This document shows positions 55,227 through 64,000 of a stretch of DNA of 64,000 nt, one piece after another. Every line of letters starts with the position of its first letter. The stretch's first letter is position 1. The notes beneath the pieces were generated by a model. It did no database searches. It was not told the DNA's origin and worked only from the letters and a program-made list of their open reading frames with translations. The position numbers and the translations under genes are program-made. The stretch covers positions 310,001 through 374,000 of the forward strand of contig NZ_JNNU01000006.1 in NCBI RefSeq assembly GCF_000732195.1, given 5' to 3'. The stretch comes from Neorhizobium vignae (lineage in GTDB: Bacteria > Pseudomonadota > Alphaproteobacteria > Rhizobiales > Rhizobiaceae).

Positions 55227-55460
55227 TTAGCCCTCCGCCGGTTTCGCGAGGCGGCCTACGATCCGGCGCGCCAGCGGCGAGACAACCAGTACGACCGGAA
55301 AAGCGATGATCCAGGAGGGGAGCCATGCTCCCATCCAGATCCCGAAGAAGCCGTCGATCAGCCCCGCGCCGCGGAGCGTGGAAACGCCGGAGATAAGCAG
55401 GGACATCAGGCAGGAAAGAACAAGGCCGAAAATGACGGGTATCAGTCGTATGGGTATCAT
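55227..55460 (-). CDS. DUF2798 family small membrane protein
   Basis: This 77-residue protein has two membrane helices (about 5-28 and 42-65) with the DUF2798 pattern, including SCLMSLLISGVSTLR and WLPSWIIAFPVVLVVSPLARRIV. Function is unknown. CTGGAGG precedes the ATG. It starts the DUF2798-MFS operon, and linkage with efflux genes under LysR control is frequent. Confidence 0.88.
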   Translation of the reverse strand: MIPIRLIPVIFGLVLSCLMSLLISGVSTLRGAGLIDGFFGIWMGAWLPSWIIAFPVVLVVSPLARRIVGRLAKPAEG

Positions 55461-55528
55461 AGGGAAACCTCCAGAAACTGTTGCCCGATGGCTATCTCAG
55501 GGGCAGTCATGGCGGAAGGCGCATCGTT

Positions 55529-55545
55529 TGCATCAATTCAATGCA
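55529..55545. promoter_or_regulatory. Palindrome in the LysR/DUF2798 divergent region (candidate LysR operator)
   Basis: TGCAT and ATGCA flank CAATTCA, 45 bases before the LysR start and 69 before DUF2798. LysR proteins bind such interrupted dyads (T-N11-A) between divergent promoters. Further GGCGC/GCGCC arms (from 55517) widen the symmetry. Confidence 0.45.
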
Positions 55546-55589
55546 TGAGGCGCCATGTCATATCGAAGCGCCTGTGTTATGCTGCGCTT

Positions 55590-56495
55590 ATGTCCAGACC
55601 CGATCTCAACCTGCTTTTCACCCTCGACGTCCTTTTGGCCGAAGGCAGCGTGGCGCGGGCGGCCAAACGCCTGCGGCTCAGCCAGTCGGCCATGAGCCGG
55701 GCCTTGGCGCGACTGCGCGAGACGACGGGGGATCCGCTGCTGGTGAGGGCCGGCCGTGGGCTCGTGCCAACGCCACGGGCGATCGAACTGCGCGAACGGG
55801 TCGGCGGCCTCGTGCAGGACGCGGAAGCGGTCCTGCGGCCTGTCGAGGTGCTCGATCTCGGTAAGCTCGTCCGCACATTCACACTGCGTACCAGCGAGGG
55901 GTTTGTCGAGAATTTCGGGCCTGGCCTCATCGCTCGTGTCAGCGCTCAGGCGCCCGGCGTCCGGCTGCGTTTCATCCGCAAGCCGGACAAGGACAGCGCC
56001 TCGCTTCGCGACGGAAGCGTCGATCTGGAAACCGGGGTCGTCGGCCCGACGATCGGTCCGGAAGTGCGGGCCCAGGCACTGTTCCGGGACCGTTTCATCG
56101 GCGTCGTGCGCAGCGGGCATCCGCTGGCGGGGGGCGAGATATCGGCTCGGCGATACGCGGCGGGCGACCATATCCTGGTTTCACGACGGGGGCTTGAAAA
56201 GGGGGCGATCGACGAGGCCCTGGCGGCGTCGGGGCTGGAACGGCGGATTGTGACGATCGTCGACGGTTTCGCCGCGGCGCTGGTTCTCTCCAGGTCTTCG
56301 GATCTGATCGCCAGCATACCCGAGCGGCACAGCGGCAACCTGCGTGCCGGAATGTTCAGTTTCGCCCTGCCGGTCCAGGTGCCCGAGATTACCGTATCAT
56401 TGCTCTGGCATCCGCGGCTGGATGCCGATCCGGCTCACCGGTGGCTGCGGACATGTGTTCGGGAAATCTGCGCCGGGTCTCCAGCCGAAGGCTGA
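55590..56495 (+). CDS. LysR-family transcriptional regulator
   Basis: This 301-residue regulator has an N-terminal winged helix-turn-helix: DLNLLFTLDVLLAEGSVARAAKRLRLSQSAMSRALARLRE. The C-terminal periplasmic-binding-like effector domain (about 90-295) contains LRTSEGFVENFGPGL and VDLETGVVG. It lies divergent from the DUF2798-MFS operon and so probably senses the MFS substrate and activates or represses that unit. The effector is unknown. The 3' end converges on secA with a terminator between. Confidence 0.92.
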   Translation: MSRPDLNLLFTLDVLLAEGSVARAAKRLRLSQSAMSRALARLRETTGDPLLVRAGRGLVPTPRAIELRERVGGLVQDAEAVLRPVEVLDLGKLVRTFTLRTSEGFVENFGPGLIARVSAQAPGVRLRFIRKPDKDSASLRDGSVDLETGVVGPTIGPEVRAQALFRDRFIGVVRSGHPLAGGEISARRYAAGDHILVSRRGLEKGAIDEALAASGLERRIVTIVDGFAAALVLSRSSDLIASIPERHSGNLRAGMFSFALPVQVPEITVSLLWHPRLDADPAHRWLRTCVREICAGSPAEG

Positions 56496-56520
56496 TGCGA
56501 TCCTTCCGGAAGGCGGACAC

Positions 56521-56547
56521 GAAAACGCCGCCCGGGGGCGGCGTTCG
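56521..56547. terminator. Bidirectional terminator between LysR gene and secA
   Basis: AACGCCGCCC and GGGCGGCGTT form a 10-bp GC-rich stem with a two-base loop (possible four-base CCGG variants), in a 75-base convergent gap. Flanking A-run upstream and TTC downstream fit termination of secA and the LysR gene. Confidence 0.7.
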
Positions 56548-56570
56548 CATCATCAGGTTTCGCGGAAGCC

Positions 56571-59282
56571 TCAGGCCTGTTCGAAGGCGCCGTGGCAGTG
56601 CTTGTATTTCTTGCCGGATCCGCAGGGGCAGGCCTCGTTGCGGCCGATCTTGCCCCAGGTGGAGGGATCTTCCGGGCGACGGTCTTCCGGCGCGGCGATG
56701 AAGTTCTCGCTGTCGAAACCGGTGACCTGATTGATGCCGGTCGTCGGATCGACATGCTGTTCGTCGTAGATCGCCGGCGGCTGCGGCGGTTCCGGATTCT
56801 GCACCAGCTCGACGCGCATGAGCTGGGCGGTAACCGCCTCGCGCAGGTTGGCGAGCAGGGCCTGGAACAGCTCGAAGGCTTCCGCCTTGTATTCCTGCAG
56901 CGGATCGCGCTGGGCATAACCGCGGAAACCGATGACCGAGCGCAGGTGGTCGAGGTTGACGATATGCTCGCGCCACAGGTGGTCGAGCGTCTGGAGCAGC
57001 ACGGAGCGCTCCACATAGGTCATGATCTCGGCGCCGAAGCGCTCCTTGCGGTCGGCGGCAGCCTTGTCGGCAACCTCGGTGATACGTTCGCGGATATCGG
57101 TCTCGCCGATACCTTCTTCCTTGACCCACTCCTCGATCGGCAGGTCGAGATTGAGAAGGCGTTCGACGTCTTCACGCAGGCCCGCCGCATTCCACTGTTC
57201 GGCATAGGCGCGTTCGGGAATGTGCTTGGTGACGAGAATCTCGATCACCTCGGCGCGCATTTCCTCGACGACTTCGGAAACGTCCGGCGAATCCATCATC
57301 TCGATGCGCTGTTCGAAGATCACCTTGCGCTGGTCGTTGGTGACGTCGTCATATTTCAGAAGGTTCTTGCGGATGTCGAAGTTGCGGGCCTCGACCTTCT
57401 TCTGGGCGCGTTCCAGCGCCTTGTTGATCCAGGGATGGACGATCGCTTCGCCTTCCTTGAGGCCGAGCTTCTGCAGCATGCTGTCCATGCGGTCGGAGCC
57501 GAAGATGCGCATCAGGTCGTCCTGGAGCGACAGGTAGAACTTCGAACGGCCGGGGTCGCCCTGACGGCCGGAACGGCCGCGAAGCTGGTTGTCGATGCGG
57601 CGGCTTTCGTGGCGTTCGGTGGCGATGACGTAGAGGCCGCCGGCGGCAAGCGCCTTTTCCTTGAGTTGCTTGACCTCTTCGCGGCTTGCCGCTTCCAGTG
57701 CATCGCGCTCCGGACCCGGCTCCATGCCTTCGAGCTCGCGTTCAAGGCGCATGTCGATATTGCCGCCGAGCTGAATGTCGGTACCGCGGCCGGCCATGTT
57801 GGTGGCGATGGTGACGGCGCCCGGCACGCCGGCTTGCGACACGATATAGGCTTCCTGCTCGTGGTAGCGGGCGTTCAGGACCTGGAAGTTGGTGAACCCG
57901 GATTGGCGAAGCATGGTCGCCAAAAGTTCCGACTTCTCGATCGACGTGGTGCCGACCAGGACCGGCTGGCCGCGTTCATGGGCTTGTTTGATCTCTTCGA
58001 TGATCGCCTTGAACTTTTCGTCGAAGGTCCGGTAGACCTCGTCGTCCTCGTCGATACGCTGGATCGGCAGGTTGGTCGGCACTTCGACCACTTCGAGCTT
58101 GTAGATGTTGCCGAACTCTTCCGCTTCGGTCTGGGCCGTACCGGTCATGCCGGCGAGCTTTCCGTACATGCGGAAATAGTTCTGGAAGGTGATCGAGGAG
58201 AGCGTCTGGTTCTCCGGCTGGATCTGCACCTTTTCCTTGGCTTCGAGCGCCTGATGCTGGCCTTCCGAATACCGGCGGCCGGGCATCATGCGGCCGGTGA
58301 ATTCGTCGATGATGACGATCTCGTCGTTGCGGACGATATAGTCCTTGTCGCGGGTGAAGAGCTTGTGGGCCTTCAGCGCGTTGTTGATGTGGTGGACGAT
58401 CGCCACGTTCTCGACGTCGTAGAGGGATTCGCCTTTCAGGAGACCCGCCTGGCGCAGCAGGTTTTCGAGCTTCTCGGTGCCGGCTTCGGAGAAGTTGGCG
58501 GAGCGCTGCTTTTCGTCGATCTCGTAATCTTCCGGCGTCAGCACCGGGATGAAGGCGTCGATCGTGTTGTAAAGCTCGGAGCGGTCGTCGAGCGGGCCGG
58601 AGATGATCAGCGGCGTGCGCGCCTCGTCGACCAGGATCGAGTCCACTTCGTCGACGATCGCGTAATTGTGGCCGCGCTGGACCATCTGGCTGCGCTCGTA
58701 CTTCATGTTATCGCGCAGATAATCGAAGCCGAGTTCGTTGTTGGTGGCATAGGTGATGTCGCAGGCGTAGTTGGCGCGGCGCTGGTCGTCGTCGAGGCCA
58801 TGGACGATGACGCCGGTGGTCAGGCCCAGGAAGCCGTAGAGCTTGCCCATCGTGTGGGCGTCGCGCTGGGCGAGGTAGTCGTTGACGGTGACCACATGCA
58901 CGCCCTTGCCGGCGAGAGCGTTCAAATAGACCGGCAGCGTCGCCACCAGCGTCTTGCCTTCGCCGGTCTTCATCTCGGCGATCGCGCCATCGTGAAGGAT
59001 CATGCCGCCGGTCAGCTGCACGTCGAACGGGCGCATGCCGAGTACGCGGCGGGACGCCTCGCGCACGACCGCAAAGGCCGGGATCAGGATGTCGTCGAGC
59101 GTCTTGCCCTCGGCGAGCAGTTTCCTGAACTCCACCGTCTGGGCTGCAAGCTGTTCGTCGGAGAGAGCCTTGGTCTTCTCCTCGATTGCATTAATGGCGT
59201 CGATAGTCGGCTGGTAGCTGCGCACGCGGCGATCGTTTGCCGAACCGAACAATTTGCGGGCGATGCCGCCAAGGCTGACCAT
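56571..59282 (-). CDS. secA: Protein translocase ATPase SecA
   Basis: This 903-residue motor drives preproteins through SecYEG. Nucleotide-binding motifs are TGEGKT (106-111), [20 protein letters not shown], and [10 protein letters not shown] in the second helicase domain. The C-terminal zinc motif [12 protein letters not shown] binds SecB and ribosomes. ATG at 59282 ([14 protein letters not shown]) is the usual start, with AAAGGACC before it. It has its own promoter and is divergent from the parvulin gene. The antisense strand is open over most of its length but is not coding. Confidence 0.98.
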   Translation of the reverse strand: MVSLGGIARKLFGSANDRRVRSYQPTIDAINAIEEKTKALSDEQLAAQTVEFRKLLAEGKTLDDILIPAFAVVREASRRVLGMRPFDVQLTGGMILHDGAIAEMKTGEGKTLVATLPVYLNALAGKGVHVVTVNDYLAQRDAHTMGKLYGFLGLTTGVIVHGLDDDQRRANYACDITYATNNELGFDYLRDNMKYERSQMVQRGHNYAIVDEVDSILVDEARTPLIISGPLDDRSELYNTIDAFIPVLTPEDYEIDEKQRSANFSEAGTEKLENLLRQAGLLKGESLYDVENVAIVHHINNALKAHKLFTRDKDYIVRNDEIVIIDEFTGRMMPGRRYSEGQHQALEAKEKVQIQPENQTLSSITFQNYFRMYGKLAGMTGTAQTEAEEFGNIYKLEVVEVPTNLPIQRIDEDDEVYRTFDEKFKAIIEEIKQAHERGQPVLVGTTSIEKSELLATMLRQSGFTNFQVLNARYHEQEAYIVSQAGVPGAVTIATNMAGRGTDIQLGGNIDMRLERELEGMEPGPERDALEAASREEVKQLKEKALAAGGLYVIATERHESRRIDNQLRGRSGRQGDPGRSKFYLSLQDDLMRIFGSDRMDSMLQKLGLKEGEAIVHPWINKALERAQKKVEARNFDIRKNLLKYDDVTNDQRKVIFEQRIEMMDSPDVSEVVEEMRAEVIEILVTKHIPERAYAEQWNAAGLREDVERLLNLDLPIEEWVKEEGIGETDIRERITEVADKAAADRKERFGAEIMTYVERSVLLQTLDHLWREHIVNLDHLRSVIGFRGYAQRDPLQEYKAEAFELFQALLANLREAVTAQLMRVELVQNPEPPQPPAIYDEQHVDPTTGINQVTGFDSENFIAAPEDRRPEDPSTWGKIGRNEACPCGSGKKYKHCHGAFEQA

Positions 59283-59403
59283 ACGAATGGTCCTTTCTGA
59301 AATCTGTCCCATGGGGGCGTGGGACCGGTCGAACCATCGGTTTCTGATGCCGATAAAATGACCCGTCACGCCCGGAAACTCTGCTGGACGCCAAGTTGCG
59401 TGA

Positions 59404-59432
59404 CAGATAAGAGGGGGGTCGAATGATGTCAA
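59404..59432 (-). promoter_or_regulatory. Sigma70 promoter of secA
   Basis: On the minus strand TTGACA (59427-59432) and TATCTG (59404-59409) are spaced by 17 bases. The predicted leader of about 115 bases contains a GTCCCA/TGGGAC hairpin (59306-59325) just upstream of the ribosome binding site. Confidence 0.65.
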
Positions 59433-59535
59433 CGGTGGCGGCCGATACAGAATGGCCACAATCCGGTGTTTGTGAAGGTTTTCTGGCCGGAATCAGGGCT
59501 TCTGAAACCGGTACCCTATCGAAAGGTCTTTATCG

Positions 59536-60408
59536 ATGTTGCGCCACAAACTTCTCATGACGGCCGCGCTGGCCGCTGCGATCCTCTGCCAGGCTCCCGC
59601 CTTTGCGGCGGAGGATCCGGTCGTTGCCAAGGTTGGCGACTTGGAAATTCACCAGTCGGAACTGGATATTGCGGTTCAGAACCTCGACCCGCAGCTCGCC
59701 CAGCTTCCGGACGACCAGAAGAAGGTCGCAGCCCTTTCCGGCGCCATCGACGTCAAGCTGCTCGCCAAGGGCGCTCTCGCCGAAGGCATCAAGGATACGC
59801 CGGACTTCAAGAAGCGGATGGACTATATCGCCGACCGCGAGCTGCATAACGCCTATTTCCGCAAGCATGTGATCGACGCCACCACCCCGGCAGAGGTCAA
59901 GGCCCGTTACGACAAGGAAATCGCCGCCCTGCCGAAGCAGGAAGAGGTGCATGCCCGCCATATCCTCGTGAAGACCGAGGAAGAGGCCAAGGCGATCATC
60001 GCCGATCTCGACAAGGGCAAGGATTTCGCCGCGATCGCCAAGGAAAAGTCCCAGGATTCCAACAAGGATGAAGGCGGCGATCTTGGCTGGTTCGGCCGCG
60101 GCCGCATGGTTCCGGAATTCGAAGAAGTCGCTTTCACGCTGAAGAAGGGCGAATATTCCAAGACGCCGGTCAAGTCGCAGTTCGGCTACCACGTCATCAA
60201 GCTGGAAGACACGCGCGATGCTCCGGCGCCGGCTTTCGACCAGGTCGAGGACCAGGTCAAGCAGCTGGTGATGCGCGACAAGTACGTCGCTCTCATCACC
60301 AAGGCCAAGAGCGAGCAAAAGATCGACATCAAGGATGCGGCCCTCAAGAAGGGTTATGAAGACGTCAGCAAGATGCAGGACGCGGGCGACGCGCCGGTCC
60401 AGCAGTAA
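59536..60408 (+). CDS. Exported parvulin-type peptidyl-prolyl cis-trans isomerase
   Basis: This 290-residue protein has a signal peptide (about 1-25), an N-terminal SurA-like helical chaperone region, and one rotamase domain (about 133-230): HARHILVKTEEEAKAII, GGDLGWFGRGRMVPEFEEVAFTLKKGEYS, and FGYHVIKLED. It should assist folding of exported proteins in the periplasm, alongside SecA whose gene diverges. The PrsA or PpiD-like label is by domain order only. Confidence 0.9.
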   Translation: MLRHKLLMTAALAAAILCQAPAFAAEDPVVAKVGDLEIHQSELDIAVQNLDPQLAQLPDDQKKVAALSGAIDVKLLAKGALAEGIKDTPDFKKRMDYIADRELHNAYFRKHVIDATTPAEVKARYDKEIAALPKQEEVHARHILVKTEEEAKAIIADLDKGKDFAAIAKEKSQDSNKDEGGDLGWFGRGRMVPEFEEVAFTLKKGEYSKTPVKSQFGYHVIKLEDTRDAPAPAFDQVEDQVKQLVMRDKYVALITKAKSEQKIDIKDAALKKGYEDVSKMQDAGDAPVQQ

Positions 60409-60419
60409 TTCTCGACAAC

Positions 60420-60440
60420 GGGCCCGGAAAATCCGGGCCC
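60420..60440 (+). terminator. Hairpin between parvulin gene and argJ
   Basis: GGGCCCGGA and TCCGGGCCC form a perfect 9-bp stem around AAA, 11 bases after the stop codon. TCTCC follows without a clear T-run, so this may be an attenuating stem. Confidence 0.5.
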
Positions 60441-60468
60441 TCTCCATATTTGAGCCAGGTAATTTCCG

Positions 60469-61710
60469 ATGTCCGATTCCGTTTCGCCGCTCGCTCCGAA
60501 ATCCTATCCCGACATGCCGGCGATCCGCGGCGTGCGCATGGCGACTGCCGCCGCGGGGATAAAGTATAAGAACCGCACCGACGTGCTGCTGATGGTGTTC
60601 GACGAGCCGGCGACCGTCGCCGGCGTCTTCACCCGCTCCAAGTGCCCTTCGGCACCGGTCGATTTCTGCCGCGCCAATCTGTCGCACGGGGTCGCCCGTG
60701 CCGTGGTCGTCAATTCCGGCAATGCCAATGCCTTTACCGGCGTCAAGGGCAAGGCTGCGACGGCGCTCACCGCAAAATCGGCCTCCGAGGCGGTCGGCTG
60801 CGGCGAAAACGAGGTCTATCTGGCTTCGACCGGCGTGATCGGCGAACCGCTGGACGCGACCAAATTTGCGGGCGTGCTCGGCGACATGAACACCGGCGCC
60901 GTCGGCGATTTCTGGCTCGAAGCCGCCAAGGCTATCATGACCACCGACACCTACCCGAAGGTCGCGACCCGCACCGCCGAGATCGGCGGCGTCAAGGTGA
61001 CGATCAACGGCATCTCCAAGGGCGCCGGCATGATCGCGCCCGACATGGCGACGATGCTGTCCTTCGTGGCAACCGATGCCGACATCGCCTCGCCGGCGCT
61101 GCAGAGCCTGCTTTCGGCCGGCGTCGGCCCGAGCTTCAATTCGGTGACCGTCGACAGCGACACGTCTACCTCCGACACGCTGATGCTGTTTGCGACCGGC
61201 GCTGCCGCCGCGGACGGCCAGGCCCGCGTCGAAACCGCCGACGACCCGCGTCTGACGAGCTTCCGCGCGGCGCTCAACGATCTGCTCAAGGATCTGGCGC
61301 TGCAGGTCGTGCGCGACGGCGAAGGCGCCCGCAAGATGGTCGAGATCACCGTCACCGGCGCCGAAAGCGATGCAGCAGCGAAGACGATCGCTCTTTCGAT
61401 CGCCAACTCGCCGCTGGTCAAGACCGCGATCGCCGGCGAAGACGCCAATTGGGGCCGCATCGTCATGGCCGTCGGCAAGTCGGGCGAAATGGCCGACCGC
61501 GACCGGCTGGCGATCTGGTTCGGCGACGTGCGCGTTGCCGTCGACGGGGAGCGTGATCCGGCCTATTCGGAGGCTGCGACCACCGCCGTCATGAAGGAAC
61601 AGGACATTCCGGTGAAGGTCGATATCGGTCTTGGCAACGGCCGGACGACCGTCTGGACCTGCGACCTCACCAAGGAATATGTTGCCATCAACGGCGACTA
61701 CCGGAGCTGA
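60469..61710 (+). CDS. argJ: Bifunctional glutamate N-acetyltransferase / N-acetylglutamate synthase
   Basis: This 413-residue precursor self-cleaves before the nucleophile Thr195 within [16 protein letters not shown]. Other marks are [15 protein letters not shown]-like [15 protein letters not shown], and the C-terminal [26 protein letters not shown]. It transfers the acetyl group from N-acetylornithine to glutamate, recycling it in arginine synthesis. It lies before a GNAT and mutT gene at tight spacing. Confidence 0.97.
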   Translation: MSDSVSPLAPKSYPDMPAIRGVRMATAAAGIKYKNRTDVLLMVFDEPATVAGVFTRSKCPSAPVDFCRANLSHGVARAVVVNSGNANAFTGVKGKAATALTAKSASEAVGCGENEVYLASTGVIGEPLDATKFAGVLGDMNTGAVGDFWLEAAKAIMTTDTYPKVATRTAEIGGVKVTINGISKGAGMIAPDMATMLSFVATDADIASPALQSLLSAGVGPSFNSVTVDSDTSTSDTLMLFATGAAAADGQARVETADDPRLTSFRAALNDLLKDLALQVVRDGEGARKMVEITVTGAESDAAAKTIALSIANSPLVKTAIAGEDANWGRIVMAVGKSGEMADRDRLAIWFGDVRVAVDGERDPAYSEAATTAVMKEQDIPVKVDIGLGNGRTTVWTCDLTKEYVAINGDYRS

Positions 61711-61716
61711 CAGGAA

Positions 61717-62499
61717 TTGAACGAAGCATCTTCTCCTCAGAACGATCTGCCATTGGTCAGGCGGCTCGAAGCCGTGGGCTTTCGGGCCTGGCCGGCGGCG
61801 TCCGTCGTTTATGACGGAAGCTGGCAGGTACGGCTGACCGGTGGCCATCCTTCCAAGCGCCTGAACTGCATCGTGCCGCTCGACCCGTCCGACCATCGCG
61901 ACATGGCGATGCGGCTCGAGAAGGCGCGCAAGCGGTTCGAGAATTACGGCCGTCAGCTGGTGGTCCGGGAGACGCCGCTCGCTCCTCCCAAGCTCATCGA
62001 CCATCTCGATGCCGCCGGCTGGCGGGTGTTCGAAACCGTCGACGTCCTGAGCGTCAACCTCACCGAACTGGAACTGCCGGACACGCTCGATCACCTGCCG
62101 AGCCACGATATCGGCCGGTTCTGCGATGCGAGCCTTGCGGTTGATAGCGAGGATCCGGCGCTGAAGCCGGCGCTTGCCGAGATTCTGAGTTCGATCAAGC
62201 CGACCTCCGGCTTCTTCATCAAGGAGAATCCGCAGGAAGGGGCCGCCGCCGTGGCGCTCTGCGTCCAGGATAACGATCTTGCCGGCATCATCTCCTTTGC
62301 CGTGGCCAAGGCGCATCGGCGCGAGGGCATCGGCACCGAAATCCTGTCTTCGGCGCTGCGCTGGGCTCGTATCAGCGGTGCGCGTTCGGCGTGGCTGCAG
62401 GTGGTCTCGACCAATGAACCGGCGATGGCGCTTTATCGAAAATTCGGCTTCCGCAAGGCCTACGAATACCGTTACTGGCGGCAGGAAAGCCGGGCATGA
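61717..62499 (+). CDS. GNAT family N-acetyltransferase
   Basis: This 260-residue protein has a C-terminal GNAT domain with the acetyl-CoA loop VAKAHRREGIGTEILSSALRWA and WLQVVSTNEPAMALYRKFGFRKAYEYRYW. The N-terminal half is a degenerate second GNAT-like fold. The substrate is unknown. The start is TTG, with GGAG about 11 bases upstream. It overlaps mutT by four bases (ATGA). Confidence 0.87.
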   Translation: MNEASSPQNDLPLVRRLEAVGFRAWPAASVVYDGSWQVRLTGGHPSKRLNCIVPLDPSDHRDMAMRLEKARKRFENYGRQLVVRETPLAPPKLIDHLDAAGWRVFETVDVLSVNLTELELPDTLDHLPSHDIGRFCDASLAVDSEDPALKPALAEILSSIKPTSGFFIKENPQEGAAAVALCVQDNDLAGIISFAVAKAHRREGIGTEILSSALRWARISGARSAWLQVVSTNEPAMALYRKFGFRKAYEYRYWRQESRA

Positions 62500-62909
62500 G
62501 CGACGCCCCCCGCAAGATCCTGCTCGTCGCCGCCTGCGCGCTGATCGATACCGACGGCCGCATCCTTCTGGCGCAGCGTCCGGAAGGCAAGTCGCTGGCC
62601 GGTCTCTGGGAGTTTCCCGGCGGCAAGGTCGAGCCCGGTGAGACGCCCGAGGAGACGCTGGTGCGCGAGCTCGAGGAAGAACTCGGCATCGTGACCAGGA
62701 TCCCCTGCCTCGCGCCGCTTACATTTGCCAGTCACACCTACGAGACCTTCCACCTGCTGATGCCGCTCTATGTCTGCCGCCGCTTCGAAGGCATTCCGAC
62801 GGGACGGGAAGGGCAGGCGATCAAATGGGTGCGGCCGAACGCGCTCAGGGACTACCCGATGCCGCCGGCCGACGAGCCGCTGATCCCGATCCTGCAGGAT
62901 CTGCTCTGA
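62496..62909 (+). CDS. mutT: 8-oxo-dGTP diphosphatase (MutT/Nudix)
   Basis: This 137-residue Nudix hydrolase has a full Nudix box, GGKVEPGETPEETLVRELEEELGI, and the N-terminal VACALIDTDGRILLAQRPEGK. It sanitises oxidised dGTP to prevent A:T to C:G mutations. The start overlaps the GNAT stop by ATGA. The operon argJ-GNAT-mutT ends here. Confidence 0.92.
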   Translation: MSDAPRKILLVAACALIDTDGRILLAQRPEGKSLAGLWEFPGGKVEPGETPEETLVRELEEELGIVTRIPCLAPLTFASHTYETFHLLMPLYVCRRFEGIPTGREGQAIKWVRPNALRDYPMPPADEPLIPILQDLL

Positions 62910-63016
62910 TCGATAAAATTAGAGCGGCCGAATTCATACGGCGTTAAGGGATCGTTTAGCCGATTGTGGCACCTTCAAGGCTTATCCGGTAACGCGTTGA
63001 TGAGGCTTTATAAGGC

Positions 63017-63337
63017 ATGGACGAGGAATTCTGGAAAACTGTGCGGGTCCGTCAACGGGCGACGCATGGATCCGGCAAAACCGGCGCGCTCAATATCGCT
63101 CTTCTGTTCGGGACGGCGGCGATCGCTCTTTCGCTGATCGTGACGCCGATGCTCGCTGGCCGCAATGACGAGCGCCGACTGGCGCATGTCCAGGAGGATT
63201 TCGACCTGATCAGCACGGGCTCCATCAAGCCCGGCGAAAAGGGCGCAAGGCATTATACTATCCGGCGCAGCGTGCTGCAGGAAACACCCGGCTCGGTCTG
63301 CATCGTGCAGGGCTATGGCGTCGGCAGCGACTGCTGA
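63017..63337 (+). CDS. Small single-pass membrane protein upstream of Flp pilin
   Basis: This 106-residue protein begins MDEEFWKTVRVRQRATHG, has one membrane helix (about 25-46), then a polar tail with SVCIVQGYGVGSDC, placing two Cys near the C-terminus that could form a disulfide outside the cytoplasm. I recognise it as a conserved rhizobial hypothetical only. It lies 45 bases before the Flp pilin gene, so pilus-related function is possible but unproven. Confidence 0.65.
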   Translation: MDEEFWKTVRVRQRATHGSGKTGALNIALLFGTAAIALSLIVTPMLAGRNDERRLAHVQEDFDLISTGSIKPGEKGARHYTIRRSVLQETPGSVCIVQGYGVGSDC

Positions 63338-63382
63338 TGCCATGGGCTTTCGGGCCTGGTCATATTGATTGAAGGATATTCC

Positions 63383-63556
63383 ATGCGCCTTTTCAGGTTT
63401 CTTCTGAAGAACAACAGCGGCGCAACGGCCGTGGAATATGGCCTCATCGCTTCAATTCTGGCGGTAACGCTGTTTATCGCGCTCGGCAGTTATTACGACC
63501 TCATGAACAACATGTTCGGCGGTATCGCGAATACCTACGAGGACGCTACCCGCTAA
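63383..63556 (+). CDS. Flp/Fap-type IVb pilin
   Basis: This 57-residue pilin has the prepilin motif NNSGATAVEYGLIA: Gly at the cleavage point, Glu at +5 and Tyr at +6, followed by a hydrophobic helix and a short acidic tail. Tad/Flp assembly genes are not in this window, so it depends on machinery elsewhere. GAAGGATATTCC precedes the ATG at 63383. Confidence 0.9.
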   Translation: MRLFRFLLKNNSGATAVEYGLIASILAVTLFIALGSYYDLMNNMFGGIANTYEDATR

Positions 63557-63561
63557 CACTC

Positions 63562-64000
63562 CTATTCCGTTTCCCTGCGCAACGCGTCGGCCAACCGCAT
63601 CTTGGCCGAGCCCGGCTTCAGCGGCTTCTGCTGGCTCTCGTGCGGTGCCCAGCCGGATGCGTAGATGATCGAGAAGGTCGCGCGGATGCGGCCGTCCGGA
63701 TCGGAATAGCGCTCGGCATAAAGCTCCGCTGCCCTCACGAAGAAACGCCTCGTCACAGGCACCCGGCTGCGGCCCGCGAGGGGATTGGTCATGCCCATGG
63801 CGCGTAAATCGCGCATCAGCGGGAAGAGCGAGTCGTAACGCACCGTGTAGGTCTCGGCATCGACGACCGGCAGCGAGAAACCGGCCCGCTGCAGCAGGGC
63901 GCCGACATCGCGCACATCGGCAAACGGTATGACGCGCGGGCTTGCGCCGCCCGTCAGTTCCGCCTCGGCAGAGAGAAGGACGTCACGCATTTCCTGCAAC
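63562..64000 (-). CDS. Methyltransferase domain protein, C-terminal part (5' end outside window)
   Basis: The minus-strand frame runs off the right edge. The visible 145 residues, with VIPFADVRDVGALLQRAGFSLPVVDAETYTVRYDSLFPLMRDLRAMGMTN and the end FSIIYASGWAPH, match the C-terminal half of the NDUFAF5/BioC-like SAM methyltransferases of Rhizobiales, which follow the catalytic Rossmann domain. The cofactor site lies outside the window. Confidence 0.7.
   Translation of the reverse strand, partial: LQEMRDVLLSAEAELTGGASPRVIPFADVRDVGALLQRAGFSLPVVDAETYTVRYDSLFPLMRDLRAMGMTNPLAGRSRVPVTRRFFVRAAELYAERYSDPDGRIRATFSIIYASGWAPHESQQKPLKPGSAKMRLADALRRETE

Noticed and set aside
56592..59300. A 902-codon open frame antisense to secA
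   Set aside because: It is a mirror of secA in high-GC DNA: no family-like motifs, no ribosome binding site, and low-complexity Asp/Val/Arg composition typical of antisense frames.
1..64000. CRISPR arrays, transposases, toxin-antitoxin pairs or restriction systems
   Set aside because: No regularly spaced direct repeats, no transposase domains and no paired small toxin/antitoxin ORFs were found. The HNH protein is of the core chromosomal type.

Overview
The window reads as a stretch of core chromosome from an alphaproteobacterium of the Rhizobiaceae (Rhizobium/Neorhizobium/Agrobacterium-like). The evidence is high GC with strong third-position bias, aerobic cobaltochelatase genes cobS-cobT, cpdR, the argH / small lipoprotein / lysA / TIGR02302-family order, the hisC-tyrC pair, the hbdA-etfA-etfB-rhomboid-pduO group, an Flp-type pilin, and a RIME-like intergenic repeat. 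No plasmid, prophage, transposase, CRISPR array or secretion island is visible; almost every gene is a housekeeping gene or a conserved rhizobial hypothetical. The genus is inferred from gene content and order and was not checked by any search.

Layout. 1-8.5 kb: end of an FAD oxidoreductase, a DUF2937 protein, tRNA-Arg(CCT), an M20 amidohydrolase, a D-Ala-D-Ala carboxypeptidase next to a His-rich CobW GTPase, an L,D-transpeptidase-tusA pair, accA and xerD. 8.6-17.5 kb: aroK-aroB-CorC-like operon, an atypical HIT gene, bolA, a J-domain protein, cobS-cobT, a phytase-like esterase and yhhQ. 17.5-30 kb: rpmB, DUF3108, two membrane proteins, gloB-cupin, a methyltransferase, a RIME-like repeat, hisC-tyrC, DUF2125, a gamma-glutamylcyclotransferase, plsC, a YdcF protein and ftsE-ftsX. 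30-38.3 kb: a DUF3426-like membrane protein, hpt, cpdR, then the minus-strand set argH, small lipoprotein, lysA, TIGR02302, divergent from tlpA. 38.3-47.7 kb: a structured intergenic region with a short ORF, then hbdA, etfA, etfB, rhomboid, pduO, HIG1 and SDR on the minus strand, then YihY, gluQRS, alkA, HNH and dsbB. 47.9-64 kb: tRNA-Arg(CCG), tRNA-Leu(CAA), a glycine-rich secreted repeat protein, an acyl-CoA synthetase, a GNAT-flippase pair, a LysR/DUF2798/MFS efflux unit, secA, a parvulin, argJ-GNAT-mutT, an orphan Flp pilin and the end of a methyltransferase.

Themes. Envelope biogenesis recurs (DacC-like carboxypeptidase, L,D-transpeptidase, FtsEX, YdcF, PlsC, flippase, SecA, PrsA-like PPIase, DsbB, TlpA). 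So do amino-acid synthesis (AroK, AroB, HisC, TyrC, LysA, ArgH, ArgJ), cobalamin metabolism (CobS, CobT, PduO) and cell-cycle control (FtsEX, CpdR, with TTAACCAT sites nearby).

The most promising unexplained element is the roughly 330-base interval between tlpA and hbdA. It has its own sigma70-like promoter, several perfect RNA stems, and a 29-codon ORF behind a good ribosome binding site. Secondary points are a CorC-like protein without the usual membrane domain, a low-GC HIT gene, a hairpin abutting the yhhQ ribosome binding site, and a degenerate Gly/Asp repeat protein.
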